DNA of 64,000 nucleotides from Gordionus sp. m RMFG-2023. Its lineage: Eukaryota; Nematomorpha; Gordioida; Chordodea; Parachordodidae. The notes beneath the pieces were generated by a model. That model saw only the letters and a list, made by a program, of their open reading frames with translations, was not told the DNA's origin and searched no databases. Positions within the stretch are counted from its first letter, which is position 1. Every line of letters starts with the position of its first letter. Shown in pieces: positions 60,141-64,000 of this stretch. Both the position numbers and the translations under genes were made by a program. The stretch covers positions 1,619,985 to 1,683,984 of the forward strand of contig NC_088776.1 in assembly GCF_954871325.1 (NCBI RefSeq), read 5' to 3'.

Positions 60141-61361
60141 ATTGCCTATATACTAATTTACAACAACCTAAATAGTGATGAGATCAGGAAAATTCGGAAC
60201 TTTTGTTGAAATAAAAACACTTTAAAATCGAAAATACGTTCTTTAACCAATTACGAAATTAACGCATATACCTTCTAGAGAGCCCGCGAGAAACCTCAAA
60301 AATCGACTTCTTTATCTACAACATCCATAGGAAGTTCAAATGACGTCAAAGCAATAGCAAATATTAAATCTGATCACAAAATGTTTATAGCAAAAATAGG
60401 GGTGATGAAAAATCATCACAAAATTCTATTGGCCAAATGACAAATCAATCGGCAGTTCAATTTACATGCAGAGATCTTAGTACAAATGCCGGAGGTTAAA
60501 GACAATTAGATAAAGCACTAATAGGAAAATAGTTCATAAAACATGACGGAACTTGGAACTGTAGAGGAATGCTGAAAACATTTAAGGGGGATTTATCAGA
60601 ATCGTAGAATAACGTGCCAAACCAAAACAGCTTTTCAGGGAATGTACGGATGTCAAGGGAGAAGTTACAAAAGATAAATCAACTTAGAGCTAATGTTGGT
60701 TTTTAATAATGATTTCTGGGAAAACTATACAAAGATAATTAATTATGTAGTGATAGACGTACCTACATAAATAAGAAAGCGCTCGACATTGATAAAAACA
60801 TGAAGAGAAAATTAAATCGATGATGCATACAAAAATAACTCAAGATTAAAGGCAGATATACTTCAACAACCACAAAAAATTCTCAAAGTAATAGGCAAAT
60901 CTAAAAGAAGAAAAGTGTTTTTTACACTCTTAATCCTCCTGAGAGATCTCAACAATATCTATAACCCCCGTCCCCCTTTAAAGTTAATTAAATTTATGAA
61001 AATTATAGGGTGTAGGCTGTTATCTTTGTCCTGCCTCCCTTGCACTCAGCCTATGGACATACGCATAATAGTCTTTGGTTTATTATGCGTATACGCATGC
61101 GCGAATGGTCCCCACAAACGTGTTGAGGGCTCCTTACATTATAAAGTTAACCCATATTTAAAATTGTCCGATTAAATGGAAATGAGTAGTCGAATCTTCA
61201 ACATCTGAGGGGGGCCGAGTTTAATCGCGTATTATTTTTACCTAAAATTAATTTGTATTTATAATTTTTTTTATGTCCTTTATGGCTAAAATGGCAACAA
61301 AAAATTGACACATGTATCTCTGTCAAACCCCGTTTCGATTATAACGACTCCCCACATTTTA
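60141..61361 (+). mobile_element. LINE-like element, copy 3 (5'-truncated)
   Basis: About 97% identical by eye to 38804-40025 in the same orientation, but starting at ATTGCCTATATAC without the upstream endonuclease opening. It therefore behaves as a 5'-truncated copy. It retains the SKIDFFI and NIHRKFK-like stretch and the 3' segment with the duplicated small reading frame (60915-61175). No target duplication was found. Confidence 0.6.
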
Positions 61362-61850
61362 TTTTTTTTGGAAATTAATAATTTCTTGTTAAAATAAGTT
61401 CTAACAGTTGTATCAACAAGTATACAGACTTCTTCAGAGGAAAACCAACACAAAATTGAGATAATTTATCTCCATATGACCCTTATAATCACAATGGCTA
61501 ACAAATAATGTTCCTTACTATTTATTTGTCCCATGAAAAAAACAATCTTTTTTTTACGATGACTCTTTTGGCCTAATAGTTTGAACATAGTGTATAAAAT
61601 CATTATTTATTATTATTCAATTTATATTAATCTCTAGAGTATATTTTTAATTTTATTATTTTAATTCTATCTCTCATTCAATATAAGAACTTGTTTTTCC
61701 CATACATTCTGGTGGATCAATAACACGGGAATTTTTTCTTTCAACATATTTGGTTCACAATTTTTGAATACATTTAAAAAAAAATTAAGCTTAGGAAATT
61801 AGAAATCAAAGTATGTTTAATATAATTTACATATAAATTTTTTTTTTTAG

Positions 61851-61940
61851 AAAACAAACAAAAATTAAATTACATAGAATATTTGGGATATCAATATTTA
61901 CTACATAAATCTGGTAAAAGTGGTACCGAATGCCTAGGTA
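61851..61940 (+). other. Exon-like segment of uncertain status
   Basis: Bounded by a strong acceptor (TTTTTTTTTTAG) and a donor (CTAG|GTAAAA), with one frame open throughout (NKQKLNYIEYLGYQYLLHKS, GKSGTECL). Its phase does not fit the upstream DSN1-like exons. It may be a first recognisable exon of another plus-strand gene or chance. Confidence 0.25.
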
Positions 61941-64000
61941 AAATTTTTTATATATTATCTTTTATTTGTAGTGAGATCCATTTTCCTATGATATAAATAA
62001 TTTATAAAAAATTAAATTTTTAGATATATTCAATAATAAAGAAATATACATTAATAGTTGAATTATCTTTTATCTCATAATAAATCGTTTAAATCTTTTA
62101 ATATAATTATATTTAAAGATATTAAAAATTAAATTATTTAATTCCAATAATATTAAATCCGCAAGTTGGCGTGTATTATTATAAAATACTATTATAAAAA
62201 AATATAATCATTTAAAAATGTTATATATCAGAATTTACTCCTAAAACATTAAAGATTCATTTTAATAAGCTGAATTATCATAATACGCATGGTGGAGGGC
62301 TATGCATAATATTTAAAACAAAATCATGTTGGTAAAGTATATTGTTAATATTACTATATAAAATATTATTTTGTGTCAAATGATATTCAATAATACCAAG
62401 TTACTATTTAAAATTAAATATTATTTATCTTGATTTATCTAAATATTAAAGTAAATGATTAATTTATATTTATATAATTAGAATCATATTTATATAAATA
62501 TTTCACATGATGCCATTCATTCATTTACCTTTTTTTACCTCAATAGCATTAAATTTTTTTCTAGTCGTCATATATCTTAATATATTCATTCAGAAATGGA
62601 TAATCACGTAAGAAAATATTTATATTACATGGGTGGGTCCTTAAGCATCTAGATACAGATGTGAAAAAATTAATCATAGATACAGATACTAGTATTTTTT
62701 TTAAAATATCAAAATAAAATTAGAATAGTTTATTAAATATAGTTTTTACTATTTATTTGTGAAGAACATAACATATTCATTTAGTAAGAATGAATATTTA
62801 CAATAATTAATAAAATATTTAATGATGAGTTAATATATCAGGCATTTTAATATCAGTAATATTCTTATAGATAGGGAAGGGAGACTAGTATTTTTAATGG
62901 GAGTTGAAATATTAATTTGTAAAATAGTATTTAAAATAGATTTAATATTTTATAAGATTAAAAGTTTGATGGAAGCCAATAAATAAGTTTTTAAATATTT
63001 TATCACATAATACTTTATTACTGAATTTTATATTTTTCTAACATGTATTTATATCAATTCACAATCAATTAACCTAAAAATGTTAATGCTAAAAATGGTT
63101 AATTTAATAATAATAACAAAATAATGTATGAATGTATATAAAAAACAAATTTAATGATTCTAAATATTGTCCATCTCTAACAAAGATAATCAAAATTTTC
63201 AAATAATTTAGTATTAGACCTTTGCCATTTTGCCATACATAGCATTTTAACAAGACTAAATAACCTTTCAATTGAAGCTGATGAAGATATTACAGTATTA
63301 TATTTATAAAAAAATTTCCTTAATGGAAAGATAATAATTAAGCATTTATAATGTATTTCAACTTTCTCATAATATAATTTATAACCTCCAGTTTAATGTT
63401 AATGTTATTATTGAACTCAGCAACACCCTATTCATGGTCATTTAAACAATCAAATTATATTACTATAATGATTAACTTCACAAAACAAAATTTATAGAAA
63501 AAGAAATACATAGACGCTTAACTTACCAACAATTCTCATTAGATATTAGCTTACGTTAAAACCCCAAGTTATTATATCTCAGAATAGCAAATCAAAGTCT
63601 TTAGAAATCAACTGAAAATTCGAAGAAATACACCTAACCCTCCCCCCTCTACATTCTTTACTAAAAACCAATATATCATTTTACAAATAAAATTTAACGT
63701 CATTTAAAATATCCGGAATTCCTTATCTAAATTATACTTTTCCCCTAAAAATGGTAAATCTATATACATTTTTATGCTAGGTGAAAATAATCTACAAACA
63801 TTATATGTTCGATAAAATTTTTCTGTGATATCTTATTCATTTATTGTAATAATGGCAATAAAAACAAATTGGCTATTTAGGAAAAATATCAATAGAAAGT
63901 ATGCAAAAATTATTTAAAAAAATTAATTTATCTTATTTTAACCATTAAAATGTAATCATATGTTGTTTATAAAAACCTATATTTGTTCTTGCATTTTTTC
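61941..64000. other. AT-rich stretch, no gene seen
   Basis: Extremely AT-rich. A short AGCATCTAGATACAGATG to ATAGATACAGATACTAG patch at 62643-62693 resembles the hAT MITE interiors. No exon or RNA gene recognised. Confidence 0.4.

Overview
The window looks like nuclear DNA of an AT-rich invertebrate animal. It has spliced genes with GT-AG introns (some only 40-46 bp, others up to about 10 kb), piggyBac and hAT-type DNA transposons, LTR elements, a LINE with an APE-type endonuclease, and many CTTT/GAAA and poly-G tracts. The species cannot be named from the sequence alone.

Two host genes are supported, and they stand head to head. On the minus strand, from 56190 down to about 25667, is a half-transporter of the ABCB8 (mitochondrial ABC) type. 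I could place 11 exons whose splice phases agree: 55909-56190, 55714-55869, 55390-55535, 49628-49844, 48479-48706, 40127-40322, 29562-29738, 28439-28572, about 27445-27740, 26381-26533 and about 25667-25964. Together they give about 760 residues: a basic N-terminus, six predicted membrane helices, then Walker A, Q-loop, signature, Walker B, D-loop and H-loop. On the plus strand, from 56755, is a small seven-exon coiled-coil protein of about 206 residues whose N-terminus resembles the kinetochore subunit DSN1. The 564 bp between the two start codons probably acts as a shared promoter and carries a TGACGTCA site.

Layout: 1-25.6 kb has no recognisable host gene. It holds hAT-like MITEs (some nested), a long-inverted-repeat MITE family, microsatellites and tandem duplications. 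From 25.6 to 56.2 kb is ABCB8, whose introns are loaded with mobile DNA. Intron 6 (29739-40126) holds a small coding-poor LTR element (31799-33646), LINE fragments, and an LTR element with gag- and protease-like parts only (34885-38335). Intron 5 (40323-48478) holds two nearly identical piggyBac copies in opposite orientation (40522-43369 and 44049-47832); the second is split by a 939-bp foldback element. Intron 3 (49845-55389) holds a large inverted-repeat element with two younger insertions. From 56.7 to 58.2 kb is the DSN1-like gene. From 59.5 to 61.4 kb are further copies of the same LINE-like repeat, and the rest is AT-rich DNA.

No wholly new system is evident. The best leads are the insertion in the ABCB8 nucleotide-binding domain, the divergent gene pair, the subterminal palindromes of the piggyBac pair, and the family of hAT-like elements built from short self-complementary motifs.
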